A stretch of 64,000 nucleotides of DNA, taken from positions 62,001-126,000 of the forward strand of contig JAGGAC010000011.1 in the NCBI GenBank assembly GCA_017889635.1, written 5' to 3'. Origin of the DNA: Bacillota bacterium (GTDB taxonomy: Bacteria > Bacillota > Negativicutes > Sporomusales > CTSoil-080). This document shows, piece by piece, positions 9,442 to 18,390 of this stretch; within the stretch, counting starts at the first letter, position 1, and every line of letters starts with the position of its first letter. A program made the translations under genes and the position numbers. The notes under the pieces were generated by a model. The model was given only the letters and a program-made list of their open reading frames with translations. It ran no database searches and was not told the DNA's origin.

Positions 9442-11238
9442 TTAATCCATCTTTAAAATCGCCATAAATGCTTCCTGGGGCACTTCAACATTACCAACCT
9501 GTTTCATGCGTTTTTTACCCTCTTTTTGCTTTTCAAGCAATTTCCGTTTACGGGTAATATCTCCGCCATAACACTTGGCCAGCACGTCTTTGCGCATCGC
9601 CCGCACCGTCTCCCTGGCAATAACCTTATTGCCGATAGCAGCCTGAATAGGAATCTCAAACATCTGCCTTGGAATAATTCCCCGCAGTTTTTCCGCCAGC
9701 AGCCGCCCGCGATATTGCGCCCTCTCACTATGAACAATAACGCTTAGTGCATCTACAGGCGTTCCATTTAAAAGTATATCAAGCTTAACCAGGTTTGAGG
9801 CCTGGTAACCTATCAGTTCATAATCCAACGAGGCATAACCTCTGGTTGAGGACTTCAGTCGATCAAAGTAATCATAAATTATCTCACTAAGCGGCAAATG
9901 ATAAGTTAGCATCACTCGTGAGGTATCCAGATACTTCATATCCTTAAACTCACCGCGTTTTTCCTGAGAAAGCTCCATGACACTGCCAACATAGTCATTA
10001 GGTACAATTACAGTGGCCTTTACATATGGCTCATCAATATGGTCAATCTCTTGCGGCGTCGGCAAGTTTGATGGATTATCGATGCGGCAAACCTCACCAT
10101 CAGTTTTATATACCATATATATAACATTCGGAGCAGTAGTGATAAGTGCTAAATTATACTCCCGTTCCAACCGTTCCTGGATAACATCCATATGCAACAA
10201 GCCAAGAAAACCGCAACGGAAGCCAAACCCCAGCGCCACTGAAGTTTCCGGCTCAAAAATCAACGCAGCGTCATTCAGCTGCAACTTTTCCAAAGCATCC
10301 CGGAGATTGTCATAATCGCTGCTCTCCACCGGATAAAGACCGCAGAAGACCATTGGGGTAACCTTCCGATAACCAGGCAGCGGTTCTCTCACCGGCCGTT
10401 CACCATCAGTTACCGTATCCCCTACGCGAGAATCTTTGACATTTTTAATACTGGCAGCAAAAAAGCCAACCTGACCGGGTCCAAGTTCGTCTACTCCAAC
10501 AAGGTACGGACGGAAGACGCCAACCTCATTCACTTCAAAAATTTTTTCAGTTGCCATCATTTTGATTTTCATTCCCGGTTTTATGCAGCCATCCACCACC
10601 CGCACATAAACGATAACCCCCTTATACGAGTCAAAGTGCGAGTCAAAAATCAGCGCGCGCAGTGGAGCATCATTATCTCCCTTGGGGCTTGGAATTTTAC
10701 GTACTATAGCTTCCAAAATTTCTTCAATTCCGATGCCGGTTTTAGCACTGGCCAGCACCGCATCTGAAGTATCCAGACCGATTACATCCTCAATTTCCTG
10801 CTTAACTCGCTCAGGATCAGCGCTAGGAAGATCAATCTTATTGATAACCGGAATAATCTCAAGATCGTGTTCGAGCGCCAAGTAAACATTAGCCATCGTC
10901 TGCGCCTCAATTCCCTGGGCAGCATCAACAACTAAGAGCGCCCCCTCACACGCCGCAAGACTGCGGGATACTTCATAAGTAAAATCCACATGCCCTGGAG
11001 TATCAATAAGATTAAGCATATAAGTTTGGCCATCACGCGCCTTATAATTCAGCTGTACTGATTGAGCCTTAATAGTAATGCCCCGTTCCCGCTCAAGTTC
11101 CATCTGATCGAGGACCTGATCCTCCATCTCTCTGGCGGTAAGTGTCCCAGTATATTCTAGCAGTCGATCAGCAAGCGTCGACTTTCCATGATCAATATGG
11201 GCAATAATTGAGAAATTGCGTATATTAACAGTATTCAT
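9442..11238 (-). CDS. lepA: Elongation factor 4 (LepA)
   Basis: Ribosome-associated translational GTPase related to EF-G. G1 (AHIDHGKST) sits near residue 15, the G2 region near [18 protein letters not shown] is G3 and NKIDLP is G4. The LepA-specific C-terminal domain ends in the typical [20 protein letters not shown]. The ATG at 11238 is chosen because GAGAGGAAG precedes it. Upstream in-frame codons are unlike the family. Length (598 aa) is normal. Confidence 0.97.
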   Translation of the reverse strand: MNTVNIRNFSIIAHIDHGKSTLADRLLEYTGTLTAREMEDQVLDQMELERERGITIKAQSVQLNYKARDGQTYMLNLIDTPGHVDFTYEVSRSLAACEGALLVVDAAQGIEAQTMANVYLALEHDLEIIPVINKIDLPSADPERVKQEIEDVIGLDTSDAVLASAKTGIGIEEILEAIVRKIPSPKGDNDAPLRALIFDSHFDSYKGVIVYVRVVDGCIKPGMKIKMMATEKIFEVNEVGVFRPYLVGVDELGPGQVGFFAASIKNVKDSRVGDTVTDGERPVREPLPGYRKVTPMVFCGLYPVESSDYDNLRDALEKLQLNDAALIFEPETSVALGFGFRCGFLGLLHMDVIQERLEREYNLALITTAPNVIYMVYKTDGEVCRIDNPSNLPTPQEIDHIDEPYVKATVIVPNDYVGSVMELSQEKRGEFKDMKYLDTSRVMLTYHLPLSEIIYDYFDRLKSSTRGYASLDYELIGYQASNLVKLDILLNGTPVDALSVIVHSERAQYRGRLLAEKLRGIIPRQMFEIPIQAAIGNKVIARETVRAMRKDVLAKCYGGDITRKRKLLEKQKEGKKRMKQVGNVEVPQEAFMAILKMD

Positions 11239-11317
11239 TAGGCGACTTCCTCTCAATGGGCAGAGTAACTTGTTCAATTATAGCATCTGCCGGCTGCCGC
11301 CTGCAACCATTTCCCGG

Positions 11318-11770
11318 CTACTCGAAAACACTCTTAAAAAATTCGTCCAGAAACACCCTTAGCTCTCGGCTATAGTGTAATAACTCGGTTTTTGTTTCTA
11401 CTGCCTCGTCAATAAACTGCTTACGCCATTCGTTAAGCCAAAAGATAATTGGTCCCACCTCGACATAAATAACAAGCGGCAGAGAAACGCGCCTTCCTTC
11501 CGCCTCCAAATTCAGTGATGAATAAGTGCTAGTAAGAGTTGCCACGGGAAAAACAGCTTTCACTGCCGTATCATTTCCTAGCAGATACGCGGTATAAACC
11601 CCGGTTTTAGCATTTCGCGTAATATTAAAAGCCTGCCCATAACAATGCGTCAATGTTAACTCATCCAACTGTCGTCCGGCAGCGCCAACTCCGATTACTA
11701 TTATTAAAATAAGTGCAATTAACCCACGCTGAAATATAACTCTATCCCTAGCCTCTAGCCCTATAAGCAC
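11318..11770 (-). CDS. Hypothetical membrane-anchored protein between spoIIP and lepA
   Basis: Not recognised. GTG start with GGGGGTGAT upstream; 150 residues. A single hydrophobic segment at about residues 13-31 (RGLIALILIIVIGVGAAG) looks like an uncleaved membrane anchor or signal. It is followed by a roughly 115-residue soluble region rich in beta-type sequence and a helical tail (ELLHYSRELRVFLDEFFKSVF). It lies 18 bases after spoIIP on the same strand, so it may be co-expressed during sporulation, but this is inference. Confidence 0.6.
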   Translation of the reverse strand: MLIGLEARDRVIFQRGLIALILIIVIGVGAAGRQLDELTLTHCYGQAFNITRNAKTGVYTAYLLGNDTAVKAVFPVATLTSTYSSLNLEAEGRRVSLPLVIYVEVGPIIFWLNEWRKQFIDEAVETKTELLHYSRELRVFLDEFFKSVFE

Positions 11771-11788
11771 AAAATCACCCCCACGGAC

Positions 11789-12844
11789 CTATGACTCTGC
11801 CAATATCTCTGCCAGAATATCACCAAGCATGGCCATGCTACGCAGCACTTCCTCTTTTTCGCTTTCCTGACAACCTACTTCCAACAATAGTGCCCTGGGA
11901 TGGAGATGCTGGTTATACCTCCACTCGTCCAGTTGTATTCCCTTTGACACACCTGGGTAATGCTGATTGAGTTTTGCGTCAATTAGCTTGGCAAAGGCAT
12001 GGTTTTGCTGCCAATGTGGCTGTGGCAGCCCTTCATGCCCCATAGCCACAATAATAGTAATTCGTGCCGCCGCCATACCATTAACCGTAACGGTTGCTGC
12101 CTCTTTCTTACAAGCATCACGGTGAATATCAAATAGCATCTCTAACGACGGATTTGTCGCCAACATATTTTTCGCCGTCTCCTCGGACGGGCCATAAGCC
12201 TTCATAAAACTCGGATAATCATGAATAGACTTGCTCTGAACCGCACCTATGCCATGCTCGGCAAGTTTATTAACCAAAGCTTCGCCAACCTCGACAATAT
12301 TCCCTTGCTTACCACCCGGAGCATGTGAAACCCCAGACCACGGAATAAATGACTCGGAAGTATGGGTGTGATAAATTCCTACCAAAGGTTTATTGGACGA
12401 CACCGTATCTCGCCATGTGAATTTAGGAAAATCGGGCAGGCTCATCGCGCTTACTGTCGCCTGATTTCCCTTGACTATTGCAAGAAAGGGAATCTCAACC
12501 CGAAAGATTGAACCTAAATCCTTAACATCTACCCCTGTTAAACTAGTTAAACTACTCTCAATTATTGCTCTGGCAGTTAGCTCAGGTTTAACCTTGACCG
12601 CCGTCTGCGACGCGGCAGCTTGGGCAAATCCGGGAATGCCCAAAGACAAAACATATCTCCACCCCGGCAAAATCGAAACTGCTCCTGCTTCAGTCCCCGC
12701 AACCGGCGTAACTGCAGGTATAGCTGCTTCATTTACAGCATTATAATGCAGGCGACTTACCGCCAATACAAAAAATGCGATAACAACCCCCGTTATCCAC
12801 CATATTCTTCGCTCCCGCTGTATCCGTTGACGTCTAGTAACCAT
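11789..12844 (-). CDS. spoIIP: Stage II sporulation protein P (SpoIIP)
   Basis: Cell-wall amidase/endopeptidase of the DMP engulfment complex in sporulation. A membrane anchor spans about residues 13-30. The SpoIIP domain carries the catalytic-type IYHTHTSESF motif (histidines near 159 and 161) and FDIHRDA near 240, and ends with LLLEVGCQESEKEE. The ATG at 12844 has AGGAGG five bases upstream. Length (351 aa) is close to the family. It lies next to gpr, the classic Firmicute gpr-spoIIP pair, and is evidence that the host forms endospores. Confidence 0.93.
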   Translation of the reverse strand: MVTRRQRIQRERRIWWITGVVIAFFVLAVSRLHYNAVNEAAIPAVTPVAGTEAGAVSILPGWRYVLSLGIPGFAQAAASQTAVKVKPELTARAIIESSLTSLTGVDVKDLGSIFRVEIPFLAIVKGNQATVSAMSLPDFPKFTWRDTVSSNKPLVGIYHTHTSESFIPWSGVSHAPGGKQGNIVEVGEALVNKLAEHGIGAVQSKSIHDYPSFMKAYGPSEETAKNMLATNPSLEMLFDIHRDACKKEAATVTVNGMAAARITIIVAMGHEGLPQPHWQQNHAFAKLIDAKLNQHYPGVSKGIQLDEWRYNQHLHPRALLLEVGCQESEKEEVLRSMAMLGDILAEILAES

Positions 12845-12917
12845 TGCCGCCTCCTGCACTTTGTTTACATACAATCTATATGCTTGGCAGCAAGAAAAAT
12901 ATTACAGTTCGGACAAG

Positions 12918-13889
12918 TTAGTGAAGATACATATGAATATTCTCATAATCAATATTGGGATGCAGCGCCCGATTAATTCCTCCAGCGATAATCGAAGCAA
13001 TATCTTCAATCAGCCGGTCAACTTCTTTTGGTGTAACCATCAAATCACCAAGTGCTTCAGGCAGTACCTGCCCAACAATAGTTCGGCGGTCAGCATCAGC
13101 TATATTTTCCATACTCTTAAAATAACGGGAAAAAGCCGAATACTCCTGCAACGCATTAAGAGTATCCATCGCTATGGTCGAAGCATGAACCACCGTCGGT
13201 ACACCGATAGCGATAACCGGTACGCCCAGCGATTCCTGTGTCAACCCAAACCGTTTATTTCCCACACCAGAGCCCGGACTAATTCCCGAATCGGCCAACT
13301 GCACAGTAGTAATAACACGATGACTTGAGGCAGCAGCCAACGCATCGACTGCAATTACCATATTGGGCTTAATTCTATTCACAAGGCCACCGATAATTTC
13401 CGCTGTTTCCATCCCTGTAATGCCAAGAACCCCTGGAGCAATGGCACATACCGACCTAACTCCGCCTTTAAGCTCAGGAGATAGCATTCCCTGCAAATGA
13501 CGAGTAACAACAACTTTATCAACTGCCCGCGGCCCCAAGGCATCAGGAGTAATATTCCAGTTTCCTAACCCCACTATTAAAATAGTACAATCCGGAGGCA
13601 ACTTAGCCATTGCTCCAAGTTCCTTCGCTAAAAACTCCATAACCTTATCCTCAAGCGGGGTATTCTTATACCGCAAACCTTCGGCTTCAATTGTCACATA
13701 CCGCCCCTGACGTTTACCCATCACCTGCTCTGCCGCGGGAGTTGTAATACTCACGCTGGTAACAACAACCTCTTCATCACCGGAAGTCTCTACCAAAACA
13801 CCGGGAATATCCTCCCTGACTTTTCTAGTTAAGGCCTCACGCGCTTCTAAGGCCAAATCTGTACGTGGAGAACCAGAAAATGCTTCCAC
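12918..13889 (-). CDS. gpr: Spore germination protease GPR
   Basis: Aspartic-type peptidase (family A25) that degrades small acid-soluble spore proteins during germination. The N-terminus SGSPRTDLALEARE matches the region where the zymogen is processed. GLGNWNITPDALGPRAV (near residue 107) and the LAAASSHRVITTVQLADSGI to SGVGNKR region are diagnostic. GTG start with TAGGAGTGG upstream; 323 aa. Together with spoIIP it marks a spore former. Confidence 0.95.
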   Translation of the reverse strand: MEAFSGSPRTDLALEAREALTRKVREDIPGVLVETSGDEEVVVTSVSITTPAAEQVMGKRQGRYVTIEAEGLRYKNTPLEDKVMEFLAKELGAMAKLPPDCTILIVGLGNWNITPDALGPRAVDKVVVTRHLQGMLSPELKGGVRSVCAIAPGVLGITGMETAEIIGGLVNRIKPNMVIAVDALAAASSHRVITTVQLADSGISPGSGVGNKRFGLTQESLGVPVIAIGVPTVVHASTIAMDTLNALQEYSAFSRYFKSMENIADADRRTIVGQVLPEALGDLMVTPKEVDRLIEDIASIIAGGINRALHPNIDYENIHMYLH

Positions 13890-13989
13890 ACCAACCCACT
13901 CCTATCTGGCTATTTATAACAAATCACTAAACCGTAAAATTATCTTATCCTTTTTCTTCCCCACTTATACAGAACCTGGCAATTACTAC

Positions 13990-14018
13990 TTGCATTTTGC
14001 ATACCAACATGCTAAAAT
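13990..14018 (+). promoter_or_regulatory. Sigma-A promoter of rpsT
   Basis: TTGCAT (13990-13995), 17-base spacer, TAAAAT (14013-14018), 34 bases before the rpsT start. Confidence 0.65.
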
Positions 14019-14052
14019 AGTTCAGGTAACATGGTCAAAGGAGGTGAACGAT

Positions 14053-14364
14053 TTGCCAAACATTAAATCTTCGGAACGCAGCGTCAAAACCGATGCTTTA
14101 CGGCGCTCTCAAAATTTGGCCACCAAATCAATGGTAAGAACCGCTGCCCGTAAAGTCGCTTCTTCTATTGAATCCGGGAACGCTAACGAAGCAAAAACCC
14201 TCCTGACCAATGCTAGCAGCGTTATTGACAAAGCAGTCGCCAAAGGCGTTATCCATAAAAATGCCGCGGCTCGGAAAAAATCCCGTCTGGCCAAAAAAAT
14301 TAACGCTATCGCAAAAGCTTGCGCTTCTTGTATCTTGGTCTGTCTTACCGGCACATATCAATAA
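14053..14364 (+). CDS. rpsT: 30S ribosomal protein S20, with C-terminal extension
   Basis: Primary 16S rRNA-binding ribosomal protein. LPNIKSSERS at the start and GVIHKNAAARKKSRLAKKINA near the end are typical of S20. The start is TTG at 14053 behind AAAGGAGGTGAAC. A UUG start is also used by E. coli rpsT and limits its expression. The frame continues for about 15 residues (ACASCILVCLTGTYQ) past the usual end, giving 103 aa instead of about 88, with three cysteines unlike normal S20. The end overlaps holA by 20 bases, tail to tail. A small frameshift near the end is possible. No terminator is visible. Confidence 0.9.
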   Translation: MPNIKSSERSVKTDALRRSQNLATKSMVRTAARKVASSIESGNANEAKTLLTNASSVIDKAVAKGVIHKNAAARKKSRLAKKINAIAKACASCILVCLTGTYQ

Positions 14365-15373
14365 TAACCCTCTCCAACACAAAATTATCAGCCCGCCCTG
14401 ACTTCAAATCCCGGTCGGCATTCGCCAAGGCCACTACCGTTGCCTGCAATTTGGCGGCAGTAAACCCCCTGCTTTGTCGTACCAGCTTATCCCCGACAAA
14501 TGGGGGAACACCTAATTTATCAGCAACAAGCCCGCTATTTAGCCCCTTATCAGTCAACTCTCTCGCCTGCCACAACAGCCGTACCTGCCGAGCCAACAGT
14601 AACAGCAGTCGAATAGAATTTTCTCCCGTAGAAAGCTGTTCCTCCAAAAGTTTCAGCGCTCGACTTAGCTGTTTCTGGCTTACGGCCTCAACCATGGTAA
14701 ACACCGACACCTCAGGTACAGTCGCCATTACGCTTAGGACTTCAGCAAGACTAATTACCCGTCCCTTACTATAAAGGGCTATCTTTTCCAGTTCCCCGTT
14801 CAAAAAGCCCAGTGAAATCTGCGGCATTAGACTTATCGCCGCCATAACGTGCTCCAACGCATCATTCGCCATTTTCTTACCCAGTTCATCCAGCTTAGCA
14901 ACAATCCAGGGCCGTACCTCTTTGGGCTTGAGGGGACTAAAGTCTACCACCGTACCGCTCTTTTCCACCGTTTTATATATTTTTCGCCGTTTATCAACCT
15001 TTTCGGTTGTCGTAAATATAACATGACAATATTCCGGCATATTTTCCAAGAGCGCTAAGATCCGCTCCCCGCCATTATCACGTGCCCCCTCTGATTCTCC
15101 ACCTTTACGGGCTCTAAACATCTGCGTTCCCCGAATAATTACAACATTCTTCCCGCCCATAAACGGCACCGTCTCAATAAGGCCAGCCATTTCCGCTGGA
15201 GCTGGATCGCGTTCTAAAACCACCAGGCCAACATCCCGTTCATCCGGCGGCAATACAGCGTTAACAATCTCATGCTCCACCTGATGGATTAAAAACGCTT
15301 CTTCGCCAAACAACAAATAAACCGGATAAATCCGCCCCTTTTTAATTTCCGTCAATACCTGTCTGTAATCCAT
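14345..15373 (-). CDS. holA: DNA polymerase III delta subunit (HolA)
   Basis: Clamp-loader subunit that opens the beta sliding clamp. The N-terminus PVYLLFGEEAFLIHQ is the degenerate Walker-like start typical of delta. A DNA_pol3_delta domain runs to about residue 210 and a helical clamp-loader collar follows, with LLLLLARQVRLLWQARELT near 265. Length (342 aa) is normal. The start is ATG with GGGGGCAG upstream. It follows comEC, the usual Firmicute comEA-comEC-holA-rpsT cluster. Confidence 0.92.
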   Translation of the reverse strand: MDYRQVLTEIKKGRIYPVYLLFGEEAFLIHQVEHEIVNAVLPPDERDVGLVVLERDPAPAEMAGLIETVPFMGGKNVVIIRGTQMFRARKGGESEGARDNGGERILALLENMPEYCHVIFTTTEKVDKRRKIYKTVEKSGTVVDFSPLKPKEVRPWIVAKLDELGKKMANDALEHVMAAISLMPQISLGFLNGELEKIALYSKGRVISLAEVLSVMATVPEVSVFTMVEAVSQKQLSRALKLLEEQLSTGENSIRLLLLLARQVRLLWQARELTDKGLNSGLVADKLGVPPFVGDKLVRQSRGFTAAKLQATVVALANADRDLKSGRADNFVLERVIIDMCR

Positions 15374-15450
15374 TAACTGCCCCCATCTCCAGAGCCATAA
15401 TATATTTATGTTTAATATTTATATTTATCTATCTCTAAACAGTAGTTTAC

Positions 15451-17814
15451 TCAATCCGCAGTTCTACAAAAGGTTTCGCAAGTAAGTCGCCGACCATCAG
15501 TAGCAAAAACCACCGCCCCTTCACGGTCAGTGCGAAAAATCTTAACATCTCGCTCCGCCAAACGCTGAAGTGTTTCTTGGTGCGGATGGCCAAACCGATT
15601 ATGGCCTACTGAAATAACAGCAAACCTTGGTGAAAAGGCCTGTAGAAACCGCTCATTGGTAGAAGTCCTTGCTCCATGGTGAGCCACCTTTAGAACTGTG
15701 CCGCCACCAATTCCTTCGCCAACCATAGCCACTTCTCCTCTTGCCCCAACATCGCCTGTAATAAGAAAACTATGGTCACCATAACCAACTAATATCACGT
15801 TTGATCGTTCATTTTCCGTTTTTTTCATAGCACCAGTTTCAGCATACACCACCATGAACATTACGCCATCCAACAAAACTTTAAGCCCGGTTGCAGCAGG
15901 AATTACCTCGCTACCTGCAGCATCTCTGATCAACGCCGCATACTCCGGCTGGTTATCCTGGCACGGCAATATAATGCGCCGCACCGGAAAGGATGCCGCC
16001 ACTGCAGCCGCACCGCCGGCATGATCCTGGTGACCGTGCGTCAAAATAATATAGTCAATCGTCCTAACACCATAATGCTTTAAGTACGGAACAACTACCC
16101 GCTCCCCTATATCAAAACCGCTCAATTTATTATTCCCACCACAGTCTACAAGCACGGTCCGGCCATGCGGCGTAGTAATAAGCGTAGCATCACCCTGACC
16201 AACATCAATAAAATGAACATACACCGGACGAGGATAGTAACAATACAGAAAAACACTGACAATAGTCACTGCAATAACCGCCGTAGCCTTAACTGGCCAG
16301 CGACGCAAAACTTCTGCCGGCAGCAGCAGCTTTCGCGGCAAATAGCCATAAATCCAGGCTAACAGCCCATAATAAAAAACCCCGCCAATTACTCCAATCG
16401 TTGGCAAAAAAACATTACTGCCCGGAAGCGAAGCAATATGTGCCGTAATATTAGTTGCCGTGCCAATTAATAGTGCGCACCCTACTAATAGTATTTTACC
16501 AAACAATGGCCAAACTGCACCACTAATAACACCCAATAACCCCACAACTACAACAGCTTCAATAATTGGCAGCACAATTATATTAGCAATAAACGAACTA
16601 ACTGGAAAAGCATTAAAATACCAGGCAACAAATGGCAGCACGCCTAATTGGGCGGTTAAAGTTACACTAACAGGTCCCCTGAGGCAAGACGGCAAAACAA
16701 CCAATCGTTCCAAAGTCTTCGGATAAAAGAAAATCAGCCCGGCACTAGCACCAAACGAAAGCTGAAAACTAATATCAAACAAGAGTTCCGGTTGATAAAT
16801 AAGCATAGTCAATGCCGCAAACGCCAAGGCCTGGTGAGCGTCTTTCTCCCTTCCCAGCCCGATTGCAGCAAGCGCAAGTAGTCCCATAATACCTGACCGT
16901 ACCACCGGTGCCGTCAAGCCGGCAAACACAGCGTAAAATGTAATACAAACCGCGCTGACAAGAGCAATTTTCCCTTTTCCCATCCCCAGCCGGCCGCCCA
17001 TCCATAATACCACTCCAGCCACCAAAGCAATATGGGTGCCGGACACTGACAAAATATGGACCAGGCCAGTAGCCGCAAAATCCCGTATCACCTGTCGGTT
17101 AATACCAAAATAGCCCCCAAACAGAACGCCGTTTAAGAGAGCAGCATCATCCGGTGCCATCGCCTGTTTAATGAACTCTGCCGAACGCTCCCGCCAGGCG
17201 GCAATACGATCTTGCCATGACCAGGACGCGGCTGACCAATAAATAAATTGTTCCGGCTTGGCAGTCATCCTAGCCGTTATACCCTGAAGCCGCAATGAAG
17301 CTGCACTGTCCACCAAACCGGGATTTTTGAATCCCTCCAGCGCTGATAATTTTCCTGTCATCCGCACATAATTGCCGCAGACCGCCCGATTCGTTTGGCT
17401 AGACTGGTGTAAAGTAACAGTAATTACTCCCGTGGCAGGCTGACTTTTTCCCGCACTGTCCGCCACCTGGTTTACAGCAACTAGATATTTAACACCCACC
17501 ATACCCAGCTCAGCATTCCACCACCGGGGCGCTGAAATAACAACTCCATCAATTGTCACAGTCTGTCCGGTAAAGCTGCTGACATCCCAAGGCGAAATTA
17601 ACTGGGAATGGTAAAATCTGATCATTCCGACAACAAAAAACAACCCTAATACCACTGCCGTAACATAACGCGATCCCCTATGAACTCCGACGCATGCCGC
17701 GCTTAAAAACACCGCGAATACTAAGTACAAAGCTGTAAGCGGCAGAAAAAACATTTTTGCCAACCAGACACCAGCGGCAAAAAAAGCCGCCATTCCAATC
17801 AATGACTTAGGCAT
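15451..17814 (-). CDS. comEC: DNA internalisation protein ComEC/Rec2
   Basis: Inner-membrane channel that carries single-stranded DNA into the cell during transformation. In order: N-terminal membrane helices, a soluble OB-type DUF4131 region (TVTIDGVVISAP near residue 88), the competence domain with many helices (LVHILSVSGTHIALVAG near 250), and a C-terminal metallo-beta-lactamase-like nuclease domain. The nuclease has FIDVGQGDATLI, the HxHxDH-type metal motif as HGHQDHAGG, and VAHHGART. At 787 aa it is full length. It is translated after comEA and before holA. Confidence 0.95.
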   Translation of the reverse strand: MPKSLIGMAAFFAAGVWLAKMFFLPLTALYLVFAVFLSAACVGVHRGSRYVTAVVLGLFFVVGMIRFYHSQLISPWDVSSFTGQTVTIDGVVISAPRWWNAELGMVGVKYLVAVNQVADSAGKSQPATGVITVTLHQSSQTNRAVCGNYVRMTGKLSALEGFKNPGLVDSAASLRLQGITARMTAKPEQFIYWSAASWSWQDRIAAWRERSAEFIKQAMAPDDAALLNGVLFGGYFGINRQVIRDFAATGLVHILSVSGTHIALVAGVVLWMGGRLGMGKGKIALVSAVCITFYAVFAGLTAPVVRSGIMGLLALAAIGLGREKDAHQALAFAALTMLIYQPELLFDISFQLSFGASAGLIFFYPKTLERLVVLPSCLRGPVSVTLTAQLGVLPFVAWYFNAFPVSSFIANIIVLPIIEAVVVVGLLGVISGAVWPLFGKILLVGCALLIGTATNITAHIASLPGSNVFLPTIGVIGGVFYYGLLAWIYGYLPRKLLLPAEVLRRWPVKATAVIAVTIVSVFLYCYYPRPVYVHFIDVGQGDATLITTPHGRTVLVDCGGNNKLSGFDIGERVVVPYLKHYGVRTIDYIILTHGHQDHAGGAAAVAASFPVRRIILPCQDNQPEYAALIRDAAGSEVIPAATGLKVLLDGVMFMVVYAETGAMKKTENERSNVILVGYGDHSFLITGDVGARGEVAMVGEGIGGGTVLKVAHHGARTSTNERFLQAFSPRFAVISVGHNRFGHPHQETLQRLAERDVKIFRTDREGAVVFATDGRRLTCETFCRTAD

Positions 17815-17919
17815 AAAACACCCATTTCCCTCCGAACTCCGAAATGAGGTTCAAATGAACTTCGCCTTGGCTTTGACAATTCCTTGTCTTCCTCATCACA
17901 CAGTCAAAGAAACACGATG

Positions 17920-18276
17920 CTACAACGTGATCAACGCCTCCACCTTCTTAAACTTGGCAACACCAATTCCCGGAACCCTCGCTAAATCAGAAGTTCTCTG
18001 GAAAGGTCCATGTGCATTGCGAAAATCCACAATCCGTTTGGCAAGCACAGGGCCAATTCCCGGAAGGCTTTCAAACTCCGCCTGACCTGCTACATTGATG
18101 CTTACCTTGCCGCAAATATCGCCAGACCCAGCTGATTCTACCGTCAATCGGTCTTGAGATGGAACAATTACGGTTTCAGGAATCACGCTCCTTTGCCACT
18201 GGCCATAAAAACTCCCTGCCACAATCAAACATGCTAACAAAAGAATGAGCACCCAGCGCCTTTTGACCAAATCCAT
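17920..18276 (-). CDS. comEA: Competence protein ComEA, short form
   Basis: DNA receptor that binds incoming double-stranded DNA in the periplasm. One N-terminal membrane anchor (about residues 7-24) is followed by a C-terminal double helix-hairpin-helix domain (INVAGQAEFESLPGIGPVLA, then LARVPGIGVAKFKKVEALI). At 118 aa it lacks the long SLBB-containing middle region of Gram-positive ComEA and resembles the compact forms of diderms. It is followed by comEC after a 105-base gap. Confidence 0.9.
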   Translation of the reverse strand: MDLVKRRWVLILLLACLIVAGSFYGQWQRSVIPETVIVPSQDRLTVESAGSGDICGKVSINVAGQAEFESLPGIGPVLAKRIVDFRNAHGPFQRTSDLARVPGIGVAKFKKVEALITL

Positions 18277-18349
18277 CCGGCATCGCCCCTCTTATCCTTT
18301 TGCTCAGAAAATTCGCCATTATTTTCCATACTCCTACATTGGAATGCAC

Positions 18350-18381
18350 AAAAAATAAGTCGGTCATGCGACCGACTTATT
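18350..18381 (-). terminator. Intrinsic terminator of leuS
   Basis: Perfect 12-bp stem AATAAGTCGGTC / GACCGACTTATT with a 4-base loop, followed on the minus strand by a T-run, ten bases after the leuS stop. Confidence 0.9.
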
Positions 18382-18390
18382 AGGCTCTTA

